A stretch of DNA of 62,262 nt from Nitrospira sp. (GTDB taxonomy: Bacteria; Nitrospirota; Nitrospiria; Nitrospirales; Nitrospiraceae): the NCBI GenBank assembly GCA_021323395.1, contig JAJONL010000005.1, positions 1 through 62,262 on the forward strand, in the 5' to 3' direction. A program made the position numbers and the translations under genes. The notes under the pieces were generated by a model. It had not been told where the DNA came from, did no database searches, and was given only the letters and a program-made list of their open reading frames with translations. Every line of letters begins with the position of its first letter. The stretch's first letter is position 1. Below are positions 27,544 to 36,920 of the stretch, piece after piece.

Positions 27544-27912
27544 ATGGCGCAGGGACAAGGACCGGTGCCGTTTTTTTTGAAGCGCAGCCGTGATATTCAG
27601 CATATCAAGAAGGCGGGACGGCGCGTGTCGACCGGGTGGTTCAATCTCCAGTTTTGTCCGGATATGTTTCCCGATGTCATGCTGGGCATCGTGATCGGAC
27701 GACGGTTTGGCACAGCGGTTCGCCGGAATCGGGCAAAGCGCCTCTTTCGAGAGTTGAGCCGTTCGGTGCGTCCGGCCTTGATGCCAGGGTATGGATTACT
27801 GGTCTTTCCAAAACGAGAATGTCTGACGTTGCCCTTTGCGGAGTTGGAAAACATATGGCGAAGCACCTTGCGAAAACGGCAGTTGGCCCATTTTGGGGAG
27901 CCCGCCTTATAA
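27544..27912 (+). CDS. rnpA: Ribonuclease P protein component
   Basis: Basic protein subunit that helps RNase P RNA trim tRNA 5' ends. It has the [18 protein letters not shown] start and the signature region [19 protein letters not shown], which includes the conserved RNR motif. About 122 residues from ATG 27544; a TTG at 27538 is the alternative. Its last 58 bases overlap yidD in another frame. Confidence 0.95.
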   Translation: MAQGQGPVPFFLKRSRDIQHIKKAGRRVSTGWFNLQFCPDMFPDVMLGIVIGRRFGTAVRRNRAKRLFRELSRSVRPALMPGYGLLVFPKRECLTLPFAELENIWRSTLRKRQLAHFGEPAL

Positions 27913-28118
27913 GGCGGGGATGCATCGTTTTATTGATGCTCTACCGGGCCTGCCTCTCACCTTTGTTGGGACCGGCCTGCCGATTTTATCCCACCTGTTC
28001 CGTCTATGCGCAGGAGGCCATAGACCGATACGGAGTGATCAGGGGTCTAATGATGGCAGGGCGGCGCTTGCTAAAATGCCATCCCTTCCACCCTGGCGGT
28101 GTCGACCTAGTACGGTAA
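27855..28118 (+). CDS. yidD: Membrane protein insertion efficiency factor YidD
   Basis: Small protein (87 residues) that assists YidC. The family core is clear: [31 protein letters not shown] and [11 protein letters not shown], including its three conserved Cys. The start at ATG 27855 lies inside rnpA, an overlap of 58 bases that is common for this pair. It ends 46 bases before yidC. Confidence 0.94.
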   Translation: MAKHLAKTAVGPFWGARLIRRGCIVLLMLYRACLSPLLGPACRFYPTCSVYAQEAIDRYGVIRGLMMAGRRLLKCHPFHPGGVDLVR

Positions 28119-28164
28119 CAGACGTGGCCCTAACCGCTCAGGCTCTTCTCAACACGTAGGCTCC

Positions 28165-29913
28165 ATGGAAAAACGCATCATCGTGTTCCTCATCGTGTCA
28201 CTGGCCGTGATCATCGGCTATGACTTTCTGCTCAAGGGCATGGGTCTGATGCCTCCGCCTGAGCCTACGCAAGAAGCTGCCCGTACTGATCGCGAGGCCC
28301 CCGCCGACAAGGCTACGGCTCCCCAAGCAATTCCCACCAATTCCGCCGGCGTCGCAACCGATTCTCCTATTGAACTCACTTCTCCTCCGGCTGTAACTCA
28401 GAGCGAGAAAGGGCTGGCGGGCGAGGAACAGACGATCGAGGTCGATACGGAACTGTTTCGCGCCAAGTTCAGCAATCGCGGCGCGGTGCTCAAATCCTGG
28501 GAGCTGAAGCGATACAGCACTGCCGGTGAGCAGGGCGGACAGCCGGTGCAGCTCGTCTACAGTGGTGGAAGGTTCAAAGGCCCCCTGAGCCTGGTTACTA
28601 GCGATCAGACGGTGACTACCGATCTTGGAACCGCTCTCTACCATGTGACCCAGGACGTCCCACAGCTCGACACCGCGCATCCTGTCGGCCATGTCACTTT
28701 TCGGTATCATGATGTCCAGAAGAAGATTGATGTTGAAAAGCAATTCACCTTTCACCACGACAGTTACGTGGTGGACATTGCTATTCGAACGCAAGGGCTG
28801 ACTGCGCCGGTCGATGTCACGCTCGGCACGAACTTCGGCATTGTGGAATGGGGCGAAGGATTCATCGGCCTCATGGGGTCAGCCTCACTGGTCGATGACA
28901 AGGTCCTGAAGGAGACGCCTGAAGGCGAAGCTGAGCGTAAGGGCGACGTGAAGTGGTCGGCCATCCAAGACAAGTACTTCCTCAGTGTCTTGATGCCTCA
29001 GAAGGCCGCCGCAGCTCTCGCGAAGAAGGAAGGGGACAAGTTGGTATCAGCGGGTGTCCGCTTCGCAACGCCGGCGAATGGGTCGACCATGGCGATGCAG
29101 CTCTATGCCGGCCCCAAGGAATACGACACGCTCAAATTATTGAATGTAGGGTTGGAAGATACGATCGACTTCGGTTGGTTTGTGTTCGGGAGTTGGGGGT
29201 TAGTCAAGGCCGTCGCCAAACCCATCTTTTACGTGTTGCGCTTTCTTTACGAATTTACACACAACTATGGGATTACGATCATTCTCTTAACCCTATCGAT
29301 CAAGTTGATGTTCGTCCCCCTCCAGTACAAGAGCTACAAGTCCATGAAACAGATGCAGGTCATCCAGCCCAAAGTGTTGGCCCTGCAGACGAAGTTCAAG
29401 GATGATCGCGAGCGCCTGAACAAGGAACTGATCAAGCTCTACAAGGACCACAAGGTGAATCCGGTCGGGGGGTGCCTGCCGATGGTGCTACAGATGCCGG
29501 TCTTTGTGGCGCTGTTCAATATTTTGTATATGACGATCGATCTGCGGCAAGCACCATTCATGCTCTGGATCACGGACTTGTCCGTGCAAGACCCCTATTA
29601 CGTCCTTCCAATCGTTATGGGCGCCACGATGGTTATTCAGCAGAAGATTACTCCAACGACAATGGACCCGACGCAAGCGAAGATCATGTTGTTCCTGCCC
29701 GTGTTCATGACCTTCCTGTTCGTGAACTTCCCTGCGGGATTGGTTCTCTACTGGTTGACCAACAACGTCCTCACGATCACGCAGCAGGTAGTGACAGAGC
29801 GGCTCTTTGCCAAGAAATGGCAGGTTGCTGCGGCGCAAGGTGATGTCGCGCTCATTGACGAACCGAAAGAGCAGAAGAGTAACGGCAAGCGGCGAAACAG
29901 TCCGGCCGAGTAA
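28165..29913 (+). CDS. yidC: Membrane protein insertase YidC
   Basis: Inner-membrane insertase (582 residues). One N-terminal helix (about 5-21) is followed by a low-complexity Pro/Ala/Glu stretch and a large periplasmic beta domain (about 90-340). The five-helix insertase core (about 355-560) has the family marks LTLSIKLMFVPLQYKSYKS and NPVGGCLPMVLQMPVFVALF. The tail is basic, suited to ribosome contact. The length fits the Gram-negative type of YidC. Confidence 0.97.
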   Translation: MEKRIIVFLIVSLAVIIGYDFLLKGMGLMPPPEPTQEAARTDREAPADKATAPQAIPTNSAGVATDSPIELTSPPAVTQSEKGLAGEEQTIEVDTELFRAKFSNRGAVLKSWELKRYSTAGEQGGQPVQLVYSGGRFKGPLSLVTSDQTVTTDLGTALYHVTQDVPQLDTAHPVGHVTFRYHDVQKKIDVEKQFTFHHDSYVVDIAIRTQGLTAPVDVTLGTNFGIVEWGEGFIGLMGSASLVDDKVLKETPEGEAERKGDVKWSAIQDKYFLSVLMPQKAAAALAKKEGDKLVSAGVRFATPANGSTMAMQLYAGPKEYDTLKLLNVGLEDTIDFGWFVFGSWGLVKAVAKPIFYVLRFLYEFTHNYGITIILLTLSIKLMFVPLQYKSYKSMKQMQVIQPKVLALQTKFKDDRERLNKELIKLYKDHKVNPVGGCLPMVLQMPVFVALFNILYMTIDLRQAPFMLWITDLSVQDPYYVLPIVMGATMVIQQKITPTTMDPTQAKIMLFLPVFMTFLFVNFPAGLVLYWLTNNVLTITQQVVTERLFAKKWQVAAAQGDVALIDEPKEQKSNGKRRNSPAE

Positions 29914-29932
29914 TCTCCACCATGGGTGCGTC

Positions 29933-31363
29933 ATGCATGGCGCGCTAGACGATACGATCTGTGCCATCGCCACTCCTCCCGGCGAAGGGGGGATCGGGGT
30001 GGTTCGGGTCAGCGGGCTCCGTGCCCTCGACTTCGCCTCTCACGTCGTGCGGCTCCGATCGGGCAAATCTCTTCAAGATCTTCGAGCCCATACGATGGCG
30101 CTGGCGGATGTCTGTTCACAAGCCGCGGCTCCCCTTTTGCCGGTCGAGCCTGTCTCGCCTGCGCATTCATTCATTGATGAGGCGCTGGTGGTCGTGATGA
30201 AAAAGCCGCATTCTTTCACGGGAGAGGATGTAGTGGAGGTTCAATGCCACGGCGGCCCGGTCATTCTCGATCAGCTGTGCCGTGCCTTGATGTCCGTGGG
30301 GGCCAGACTGGCCGAGCCTGGAGAATTCACCAAGCGCGCGTTTCTGAACGGCCGATTGGATCTTGCGCAGGCGGAGGCGGTGCTTGATACGATTCGGGCC
30401 AAGACGGCACGCAGTCTGACGATTGCGCAGTCGCAGCGGCGGGGCGAATTGTCACAAGAAGTGGAGACGACGCGCTCCGCCTTGGTGGTGGCCCTGGCGC
30501 ATGTTGAGGCGGCGCTGGATTTTGCAGAAGAGGACATTGCGTTTGTGCGGCAAGATGAACTCATGCGCTTGCTGAATGAGACCTGCGACAGACTGCAGCG
30601 ATTGGTTCAGTCAGGCCACGAAGGCCGCATCTGGAGAGAAGGGGCTGCCGTGGCGATCCTTGGGCGTCCGAATGTCGGCAAATCCAGTCTCATGAACGCC
30701 CTGCTTAAAAGTGATCGAGCCATTGTCACGCCGGTTCCGGGCACCACGCGTGACATGCTGGAAGAGGTCATCAGTATCAGCGGCATTCCGGTACGATTGT
30801 TCGATACCGCCGGCATAAGGCCAACCGACGATCCGGTAGAAGTCGAGGGAATTCGCCGCAGCCAGCAGGCATGGGAGGAGGCGGATCTCGCCCTCATTCT
30901 GTTAGACGGATCGCAACCATTATCGGAGGTCGATCGAGTTCTGCTATCTCGTCCAGAGGCGGCGCAGGCCTTGCTGGTCATCAATAAATGCGATCTGCCG
31001 CGGATGCTGCCGAAGGAAGCACTCCAGCGTGCCTCTTCAACCAACGCGGGTGTCATCGACATTTCGGCGAAAATGCAGATGGGGCTGGACGCGTTGCGGG
31101 AGGCCATTCGCAACCGACTGACGCCGGAGAGGTTGGAGTCGCGGGACAGTGTGCTCGTGACCAATCTCCGCCACGCCGCTGCGCTTGACCGTGCTTTGCA
31201 GGCGGTCGAGCAGGCCCGGCACTCTGTTGAGGGTGGTCGCGAGGGAGAATTGATTGCGATGGACCTTCGCATTGCAGCAGATGCCTTAGGAGAAATTACG
31301 GGTATCATCACCACCGATGAAATTCTTGAACGCATCTTCTCAGAATTTTGCATTGGGAAATGA
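29933..31363 (+). CDS. mnmE: tRNA modification GTPase MnmE
   Basis: Works with MnmG to modify U34 of certain tRNAs. The 476-residue protein has the tetrahydrofolate-binding N-domain (DTICAIATPPGEGGIGVVRVSG), a helical domain, an inserted G domain (GRPNVGKSS, DTAGIR, NKCD) and the required C-terminal FCIGK. The start at ATG 29933 is 19 bases after yidC; the frame is open further back inside yidC. mnmG follows 12 bases downstream. Confidence 0.97.
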   Translation: MHGALDDTICAIATPPGEGGIGVVRVSGLRALDFASHVVRLRSGKSLQDLRAHTMALADVCSQAAAPLLPVEPVSPAHSFIDEALVVVMKKPHSFTGEDVVEVQCHGGPVILDQLCRALMSVGARLAEPGEFTKRAFLNGRLDLAQAEAVLDTIRAKTARSLTIAQSQRRGELSQEVETTRSALVVALAHVEAALDFAEEDIAFVRQDELMRLLNETCDRLQRLVQSGHEGRIWREGAAVAILGRPNVGKSSLMNALLKSDRAIVTPVPGTTRDMLEEVISISGIPVRLFDTAGIRPTDDPVEVEGIRRSQQAWEEADLALILLDGSQPLSEVDRVLLSRPEAAQALLVINKCDLPRMLPKEALQRASSTNAGVIDISAKMQMGLDALREAIRNRLTPERLESRDSVLVTNLRHAAALDRALQAVEQARHSVEGGREGELIAMDLRIAADALGEITGIITTDEILERIFSEFCIGK

Positions 31364-31375
31364 AGGGCTTTAGCC

Positions 31376-33253
31376 ATGAGTGAGCAATGTGATGTCATCG
31401 TCGTGGGTGGAGGGCATGCCGGCTGCGAAGCGGCTCTGGCGGCGGCTCGCATGGGGGCACGCACGCTCTTGCTTACCATGGATATCGATCGCATTGCCCA
31501 GATGTCTTGCAATCCGGCCATCGGCGGCATCGCGAAGGGTCACTTAGTGAAAGAAATCGATGCCCTGGGTGGCGAAATGGGGCGGAATACGGACCAAGCC
31601 GGGATTCAATTTCGGATGATCAATACCAGCAAGGGACCCGCCGTTCGCGCCTTGCGCGCGCAGTGTGACAAGAAGATTTACCGGGAGGTTATGCAACGGA
31701 CCCTTCGTGCACAGCCTGGCCTAGATATCATGTGTGGCACGGTCGACCGTATCCTGACGCAGGCTGGAGTCGTAACCGGCGTCGTGACCGATGCTGGGCG
31801 ACACATTCAAGCCGGGGCCGTCGTGCTCACCTCAGGAACATTTCTGAAGGGTCTGATTCATATCGGTCTGAACCACTTTCCGGCCGGACGCGCCGGAGAA
31901 GCCTCCGCAGAGCACCTCTCGGATTGCATGCGCGATTTTGGGTTTGAGGTCGGGAGGCTCAAGACGGGGACACCGCCCCGGCTCGAGCGCGATTCGATCG
32001 ATTTTTCCGTCATGATCCCGCAACCAGGCGATGACCCCCCACCGCCATTCTCTTATCGAACCAAGCAGATCCCCTTGCAACAAATATCCTGCCACTTGAC
32101 TCATACGAATCAGCAAACACATGAAATAATAACAAAAAATATAGATAGATCGCCCTTGTACAGTGGAATCATTGATTCCGTCGGGCCTCGCTATTGTCCC
32201 TCCATCGAAGATAAAGTCGTTCGATTTGCCGACAAAGATCGGCACCAGATTTTTATCGAGCCCGAAGGATTAGATACGAATGAATTTTACCCCAATGGAA
32301 TCTCCACCAGTTTGCCCGTCGATGTGCAGGCAGCCATTCTGAAGACGATTCCAGGTCTTGAACAGGCGACGATCCTGAAACCAGGCTATGCAGTTGAATA
32401 TGATTTCTTCCCTCCGCGGCAATTGCATAACAGTCTCGAAACCAAGTTGGTTGAAGGGCTCTACCATGCCGGTCAGATCAATGGGACGTCCGGTTATGAA
32501 GAGGCTGGTGCCCAAGGCATTATGGCAGGTATCAATGCCGCTCTGAAACTGCGCGGAGATCAGCCGCTGGTCCTGGACCGTTCACAGGCTTATATCGGTG
32601 TGTTGATTGATGATTTGATCACCAAGGATGCCAGAGAGCCTTATCGGATGTTTACCTCGCGAGCGGAGTATCGTCTGTTGCTCCGTCATGACAACGCAGA
32701 CCTGCGGCTAACCGATATTGGGCATAAGATTGGTTTGGTGCCTGATGAAATACACCGCAAGCTCGCGGCAAAGCGTGCTGCCATTGATCGTGAGGTCCAA
32801 CGACTTAAAGACACAAGGCCTAAGGTTACACCAGAAATAATGCGATTGATCGAGGACCAGCAAGTAGGAACAGTGGCTCCCACGCAAACTCTCGCCGAGA
32901 TTTTGAGACGTCAGGACCTCACCTATGAGAAAATTGTCTTTGTATTCGGAGGCGCTGATATCGATGATCCGGAGATTGCGGATGCTGTCCAGCTTGAAGT
33001 GAAGTACGAAGGGTATATCAAGCGGCAGCTCAACCAAATTCAACGCTCGCAGAAGTTGGAGCATCGGACCATACCGGCTCTCTTCGATTATGACGGCATC
33101 CCCGGCTTTTCGAGCGAGGTGCGAGAGAAGCTCAAGCGAGTAAAGCCGGCTTCCGTCGGTCAGGCTTCGCGTATTTCGGGGGTGACGCCTGCTGCCATCT
33201 CCCTACTGCTTGTGGCAATTGAACGTCATCGACGGCAAGCCATTTTGCAGTAG
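31376..33253 (+). CDS. mnmG: tRNA uridine 5-carboxymethylaminomethyl modification enzyme MnmG
   Basis: FAD-dependent partner of MnmE (625 residues). It shows the dinucleotide loop [19 protein letters not shown], the GidA signatures GPKY-like [16 protein letters not shown] and [16 protein letters not shown], and the C-terminal helical domain that contacts MnmE and tRNA. A hairpin with no T tract (33284-33312) lies after the stop. Confidence 0.97.
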   Translation: MSEQCDVIVVGGGHAGCEAALAAARMGARTLLLTMDIDRIAQMSCNPAIGGIAKGHLVKEIDALGGEMGRNTDQAGIQFRMINTSKGPAVRALRAQCDKKIYREVMQRTLRAQPGLDIMCGTVDRILTQAGVVTGVVTDAGRHIQAGAVVLTSGTFLKGLIHIGLNHFPAGRAGEASAEHLSDCMRDFGFEVGRLKTGTPPRLERDSIDFSVMIPQPGDDPPPPFSYRTKQIPLQQISCHLTHTNQQTHEIITKNIDRSPLYSGIIDSVGPRYCPSIEDKVVRFADKDRHQIFIEPEGLDTNEFYPNGISTSLPVDVQAAILKTIPGLEQATILKPGYAVEYDFFPPRQLHNSLETKLVEGLYHAGQINGTSGYEEAGAQGIMAGINAALKLRGDQPLVLDRSQAYIGVLIDDLITKDAREPYRMFTSRAEYRLLLRHDNADLRLTDIGHKIGLVPDEIHRKLAAKRAAIDREVQRLKDTRPKVTPEIMRLIEDQQVGTVAPTQTLAEILRRQDLTYEKIVFVFGGADIDDPEIADAVQLEVKYEGYIKRQLNQIQRSQKLEHRTIPALFDYDGIPGFSSEVREKLKRVKPASVGQASRISGVTPAAISLLLVAIERHRRQAILQ

Positions 33254-33339
33254 CCCGTAATTTTGTCCGCATTTGACTCCGTCGCACTGCTTCTTCTTGC
33301 TGGAAGAAGTGCCTTGACCATCATGACTGATTAACGTAA

Positions 33340-33999
33340 TTGTTCCACGTGGAACATCAATTAAATCACCTGGAAGAACTCCTCGTGCAATCCGCGGCTG
33401 ACCTTTCCATTTCGATTCCTCATACGGCCATTCCTCTTTTTATGAGGTATCTGGCTGAGCTAAATAAATGGAATCAGGTGATCAATCTCACGGCTATTCA
33501 GGATGCAAAGGAAGTCATAATAAAGCATTTTGTTGATTCATTAGCCGGCATCAAAGTCATTGATATTAAGCAGGAAAGCGAAATATTGGATGTGGGGGCC
33601 GGTGCCGGGTTTCCGGCTATTCCTCTCAAAATAGCGTGGCCTCATTTGTCAATTGAATTATTGGAACCCAGCGAGAAGAAGGGTTCGTTCTTACGATTTG
33701 TGATTGGGGCACTCGATATTCGACAAGCCAGAGTCGCCACAATGAAATTGGAGAACTATGCGGGGAGATCGGGAGTTGAAAGGCTGTTCGATTACATTGT
33801 GGTGAGAGCCTTTAAGGTGGATGCATTGGGTGCGATGCTTGAAAGTCTGCTCAAAGATGGTGGTAAGGTGATTTTGTTCAGGGCCGCGAAAGTCGAGCGA
33901 AATTTTAAGCTCGCTAGTCTTGCTTTGATCCAGGAAGTCGAGTATGAGCTTCCATCCGGTTATGGTCATCGAACGCTGTCTGTCTTTTCCAGGTCCTAG
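33340..33999 (+). CDS. rsmG: 16S rRNA (guanine-N7) methyltransferase RsmG
   Basis: Methylates G527 of 16S rRNA. The 219-residue protein has ILDVGAGAGFPAIPLKI as SAM motif I and the conserved LNLT-like NLTAIQD and VRAF regions. The start region is unusual: a parS site (33341-33356) overlaps it, so a TTG start at 33340 gives MFHVEH, encoded by parS itself. GTG 33349 is an alternative, also inside parS. Such parS-derived N-termini are known in other rsmG genes. Confidence 0.94.
   Translation: MFHVEHQLNHLEELLVQSAADLSISIPHTAIPLFMRYLAELNKWNQVINLTAIQDAKEVIIKHFVDSLAGIKVIDIKQESEILDVGAGAGFPAIPLKIAWPHLSIELLEPSEKKGSFLRFVIGALDIRQARVATMKLENYAGRSGVERLFDYIVVRAFKVDALGAMLESLLKDGGKVILFRAAKVERNFKLASLALIQEVEYELPSGYGHRTLSVFSRS
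33341..33356. promoter_or_regulatory. parS centromere site 1
   Basis: TGTTCCACGTGGAACA, a perfect 16-base palindrome matching the bacterial parS consensus (TGTTNCACGTGNAACA). It is the loading site for the ParB encoded 1.5 kb downstream. It overlaps the start of rsmG. Confidence 0.96.
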
Positions 34000-34008
34000 C
34001 ACAGGGTT

Positions 34009-34024
34009 TGTTCCACGTGGAACA
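34009..34024. promoter_or_regulatory. parS centromere site 2
   Basis: A second exact copy of TGTTCCACGTGGAACA, 668 bases from the first, between rsmG and parA. ParB bound here could also affect parAB transcription. Confidence 0.96.
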
Positions 34025-34069
34025 GTCAGCCCGACTGCAAGCTAGTTACGGGAAAAATTGAGGAACTGA

Positions 34070-34846
34070 ATGGCTCGGATTATCGCTGTAGCAAATCAGA
34101 AAGGTGGGGTGGGAAAGACCACGACCTCGGTAAATTTGGCGGCAGCGCTTGCGATCGAAGGGGAATCGGTCCTGCTCATCGATATCGATCCCCAAGGGAA
34201 CGCGACGAGTGGTCTGGGTGTAGACCCCATGTCACTTGGACGAACACTCTACAATGCCTTGATCAGCGGGGACAATATCGACTCCATCACGATGCAGACC
34301 GCCGTTACTGGCCTTTCACTGGTTCCCTCGAACTCCCATCTCGCCGGAGCCGAGGTGGACTTGGTGAACATGGAACTGCGCGAGCAACGTCTTAAGGAGG
34401 CTTTAGGGGGTGTGGTCGAGAGGTACGGCACGATTTTATTGGACTGCCCCCCAGCCCTTGGGCTTCTGACCATTAATGCGATGGTTGCCGCGCATTCCGT
34501 CCTCATTCCGGTACAGTGTGAATATTATGCGATGGAAGGACTCGGTCGTCTCATGGAGAGCATTCATCGGCTCAAACAATCTCTCAATCCGGGTTTGGAG
34601 ATAGAGGGAATTGTGCTCACGATGTACGATGCTCGGAACTCGCTGGCTCGTCAGGTGGTCGAGCAAATCCGAGGGCATTTCAAGGACAATGTGTATCAAA
34701 CGATGATTCCGCGCAATGTGACGTTAGCCGAGGCGCCGAGTTATGGCCGTCCGGCGTTGCTTTATAACGTCGCCTCAGCCGGAGCCCAGGCTTATCTTTC
34801 ATTAGCTAAGGAGTTCGTGGTCCATGGAGAAAAAAGCCCTCGGTAG
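34070..34846 (+). CDS. parA: Chromosome partitioning ATPase ParA (Soj)
   Basis: Walker-type ATPase of 258 residues that moves ParB-parS complexes over the nucleoid. It has the deviant Walker A KGGVGKTTTSVNLA (with the signature Lys), A' IDIDPQGN and Walker B LLDCPPALG. It has no N-terminal DNA-binding extension, as in chromosomal type Ib ParA. Its stop overlaps parB by 23 bases. Confidence 0.97.
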   Translation: MARIIAVANQKGGVGKTTTSVNLAAALAIEGESVLLIDIDPQGNATSGLGVDPMSLGRTLYNALISGDNIDSITMQTAVTGLSLVPSNSHLAGAEVDLVNMELREQRLKEALGGVVERYGTILLDCPPALGLLTINAMVAAHSVLIPVQCEYYAMEGLGRLMESIHRLKQSLNPGLEIEGIVLTMYDARNSLARQVVEQIRGHFKDNVYQTMIPRNVTLAEAPSYGRPALLYNVASAGAQAYLSLAKEFVVHGEKSPR

Positions 34847-35672
34847 AGGACTCGACGCATTGTTGCCGACCGGCAAAACCACCGTGGAGCCGGAACGTGG
34901 TGATGTGCAGGAATTAAAGCTTGAATCAATCGTTCCGAACCGGTTTCAGCCCCGCCAACAATTCTCTGAGGTCGAACTGGCAGAATTAACTGCTTCTTTA
35001 AAGCAAAATGGACTACTCCAACCTATATTAGTACGTCGCAAAGGCGACGGTATTTTTGAGCTCATTGCTGGTGAGAGGCGCTTGAGAGCTGCTAAGTTGG
35101 CGGGAATGCAGAAGATTCCTGCGCTTGTCCGAAATGTATCAGACCAGGAGTCCATGGTGCTGGCCTTGGTGGAAAACCTTCAGCGGGATGACCTCAATCC
35201 CATGGAGACCGCGCGAGCCTATCATCGCATGCTGAATGAGTTCGGTCTCACGCAGGATGCGATTGCGCAAAAAGTAGCCTGCGATCGATCGTCGGTCGCG
35301 AACCTGTTGCGATTGATGTCGCTTCCCCATGAAGTGCAGCAGATGGTCGAGTCTGATCAGATTTCCACGGGGCATGCCAAGGTCATTCTGGGACTGATGA
35401 CACCGACGGCCCAGGTAAATCTGGCTCAGCAGATCATCAAAGATCAATTGTCTGTTCGTGAGGCTGAACGGCTCGTTCAGGTCCATGCTGAAGCGCGGAA
35501 GCCGGGCATGCGACCCACGCGCGTCCCATTACGATCTGACCTTGAGGAGCGACTGCAGAAGCGTCTTGGGACCAGGGTCGATGTTCAAAAGCGGCGGCGT
35601 GGCGGCAAAATCGTCATTCATTATTTTTCGCCGGAAGAGTTGGACGGCCTGGTCGAGCGACTCCTCAACTAG
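34824..35672 (+). CDS. parB: Chromosome partitioning protein ParB (Spo0J)
   Basis: CTP-dependent clamp that loads at parS (282 residues). It starts KKALGRGLDALLP, has the CTP-binding ParB/Srx motifs (GERRLRAAKLAG and VENLQRDDLNPMETARAY), a helix-turn-helix (about 140-190, TQDAIAQKVACDRSSVANLLRL) and a C-terminal dimer domain. The two parS sites upstream are its expected targets. Confidence 0.97.
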   Translation: MEKKALGRGLDALLPTGKTTVEPERGDVQELKLESIVPNRFQPRQQFSEVELAELTASLKQNGLLQPILVRRKGDGIFELIAGERRLRAAKLAGMQKIPALVRNVSDQESMVLALVENLQRDDLNPMETARAYHRMLNEFGLTQDAIAQKVACDRSSVANLLRLMSLPHEVQQMVESDQISTGHAKVILGLMTPTAQVNLAQQIIKDQLSVREAERLVQVHAEARKPGMRPTRVPLRSDLEERLQKRLGTRVDVQKRRRGGKIVIHYFSPEELDGLVERLLN

Positions 35673-35825
35673 CTGAAGATGAAATTGAGAGAAGATTTTT
35701 CCTGCTCGCCCAGAGTAGAATGCCGACTTGTTTTTTATTGATGGGATGGAATCTTTCCGGTAGGTGATCGAGATCCTCCCGGTCCGTTTATGTGAGTTGT
35801 GGTAACCCAAGGGGAGGTGTGAAGG

Positions 35826-36308
35826 ATGTGGATTAAGGAAAAGCAGGACGGGAAACGTCCGACAGGACAAGGCGAAGGAGCTGACATGGAGAATCTGGAG
35901 GCGGCGGCACCGCGTGAAGGAAACGAAGAGATCAATGCCTTTGTCGGAAAGGGCGTCAGCTTTAAAGGCGTTATTTCTTACAACGGAACCGTGCGAATCG
36001 ATGGCAATCTGGATGGCGAAATCCATACGGAGGGCGTGTTGTTGGTCGGTGAGGATGCAGTCCTGACTGCAAAGATCACCGCCGGTACCGTCGTATGCAA
36101 AGGAAAAATTACGGGAGACATCAGTGCACGCGAAAAGGTGAAGCTGCGGGCGCCTGCTGTCGTGAATGCCGGGGTAAAGGCCCCGTTGATCTCTATGGAA
36201 GAAGGCGTCGTCTTTAACGGGACGCTGGAAATGAGTCAGTCTGCGACGCGCGAGCCGCAAGGGCAGGGCGCAACGCGGGGGCAAAGCGTGAAGTTGGTTG
36301 GCGGCTAA
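35826..36308 (+). CDS. Bactofilin (copy 1)
   Basis: A polymerising cytoskeletal protein of 160 residues. The central domain (about 40-135) is a run of short beta-helix turns typical of bactofilins: FVGKGVSFKGVISYNGTVRIDGNLDG, then VLLVGEDAVLTAKITAG. The ends are polar and disordered. A GGGAGGTGTGAAGG ribosome-binding site precedes ATG 35826. It follows parB by 153 bases; in Myxococcus bactofilins scaffold ParABS, so a similar partnership is possible. Confidence 0.93.
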   Translation: MWIKEKQDGKRPTGQGEGADMENLEAAAPREGNEEINAFVGKGVSFKGVISYNGTVRIDGNLDGEIHTEGVLLVGEDAVLTAKITAGTVVCKGKITGDISAREKVKLRAPAVVNAGVKAPLISMEEGVVFNGTLEMSQSATREPQGQGATRGQSVKLVGG

Positions 36309-36431
36309 CCGCCTCAGGGTTGAAGTCAGCAGATAAGGACGCACTCTGCTTGTTCGCATACAGAGGCGGGGTGAGGTGTCATTCAGCCGTGTCCGGACCG
36401 GCACAGCCGCTGTGTGAGAAGGAGGTCGCCG

Positions 36432-36887
36432 ATGTGGGGGGAGACAAAAAAGCAGCCCGTGGCGGAAGACGATAAGTTTACCTTTCTTGGAAAGGGCACG
36501 AGCTTCAAAGGGATTGTCACCTTTGATGGCACCGTCAGAATTGATGGTCGCGTCGAAGGAGAAGTACATACGGGTGGGGCGGTCATCATCGGGGAAAGCG
36601 CCATTATCAAAGGCGTGATCGCCGCCGGTTCCGTCGCCATCAGCGGGCGGGTCAAGGGTTCGGTGACCGCGCATCAGAAAGTGGAGCTTCAAAAGCCCGG
36701 CATTCTCATCGGAGACATACAAAGCCCGGTGATCGTGATCGAGGAAGGCGCTCATTTTCACGGCATGAGTAACATGGGCGCGGAGAAATGGGTTGAGGAT
36801 GAGGGCTCGGAATTCGGCTCGCCGCAGGATCCCGGGGTGCATGACCTCGTGGCCCATCGCGGCAAAGCCAAAACTCACGAACCATAA
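36432..36887 (+). CDS. Bactofilin (copy 2)
   Basis: A paralogue of the preceding bactofilin. The core (about 15-115) repeats the same pattern (FLGKGTSFKGIVTFDGTVRIDGRVEG, VIIGESAIIKGVIAAG). The C-terminal tail differs and is richer in charged residues. The start at 36432 has GGAGG eight bases upstream; the frame is open six codons further. Tandem copies often co-polymerise. It ends 33 bases before mnmA. Confidence 0.93.
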   Translation: MWGETKKQPVAEDDKFTFLGKGTSFKGIVTFDGTVRIDGRVEGEVHTGGAVIIGESAIIKGVIAAGSVAISGRVKGSVTAHQKVELQKPGILIGDIQSPVIVIEEGAHFHGMSNMGAEKWVEDEGSEFGSPQDPGVHDLVAHRGKAKTHEP

Positions 36888-36920
36888 CCGCTCGGTCGGT
36901 CCTTCTCCCCGGCACGTTCT

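Noticed and set aside
33284-33312. Hairpin after mnmG considered as an intrinsic terminator
   Set aside because: The stem has an internal mismatch and no T tract follows; it lies just before rsmG and parS.
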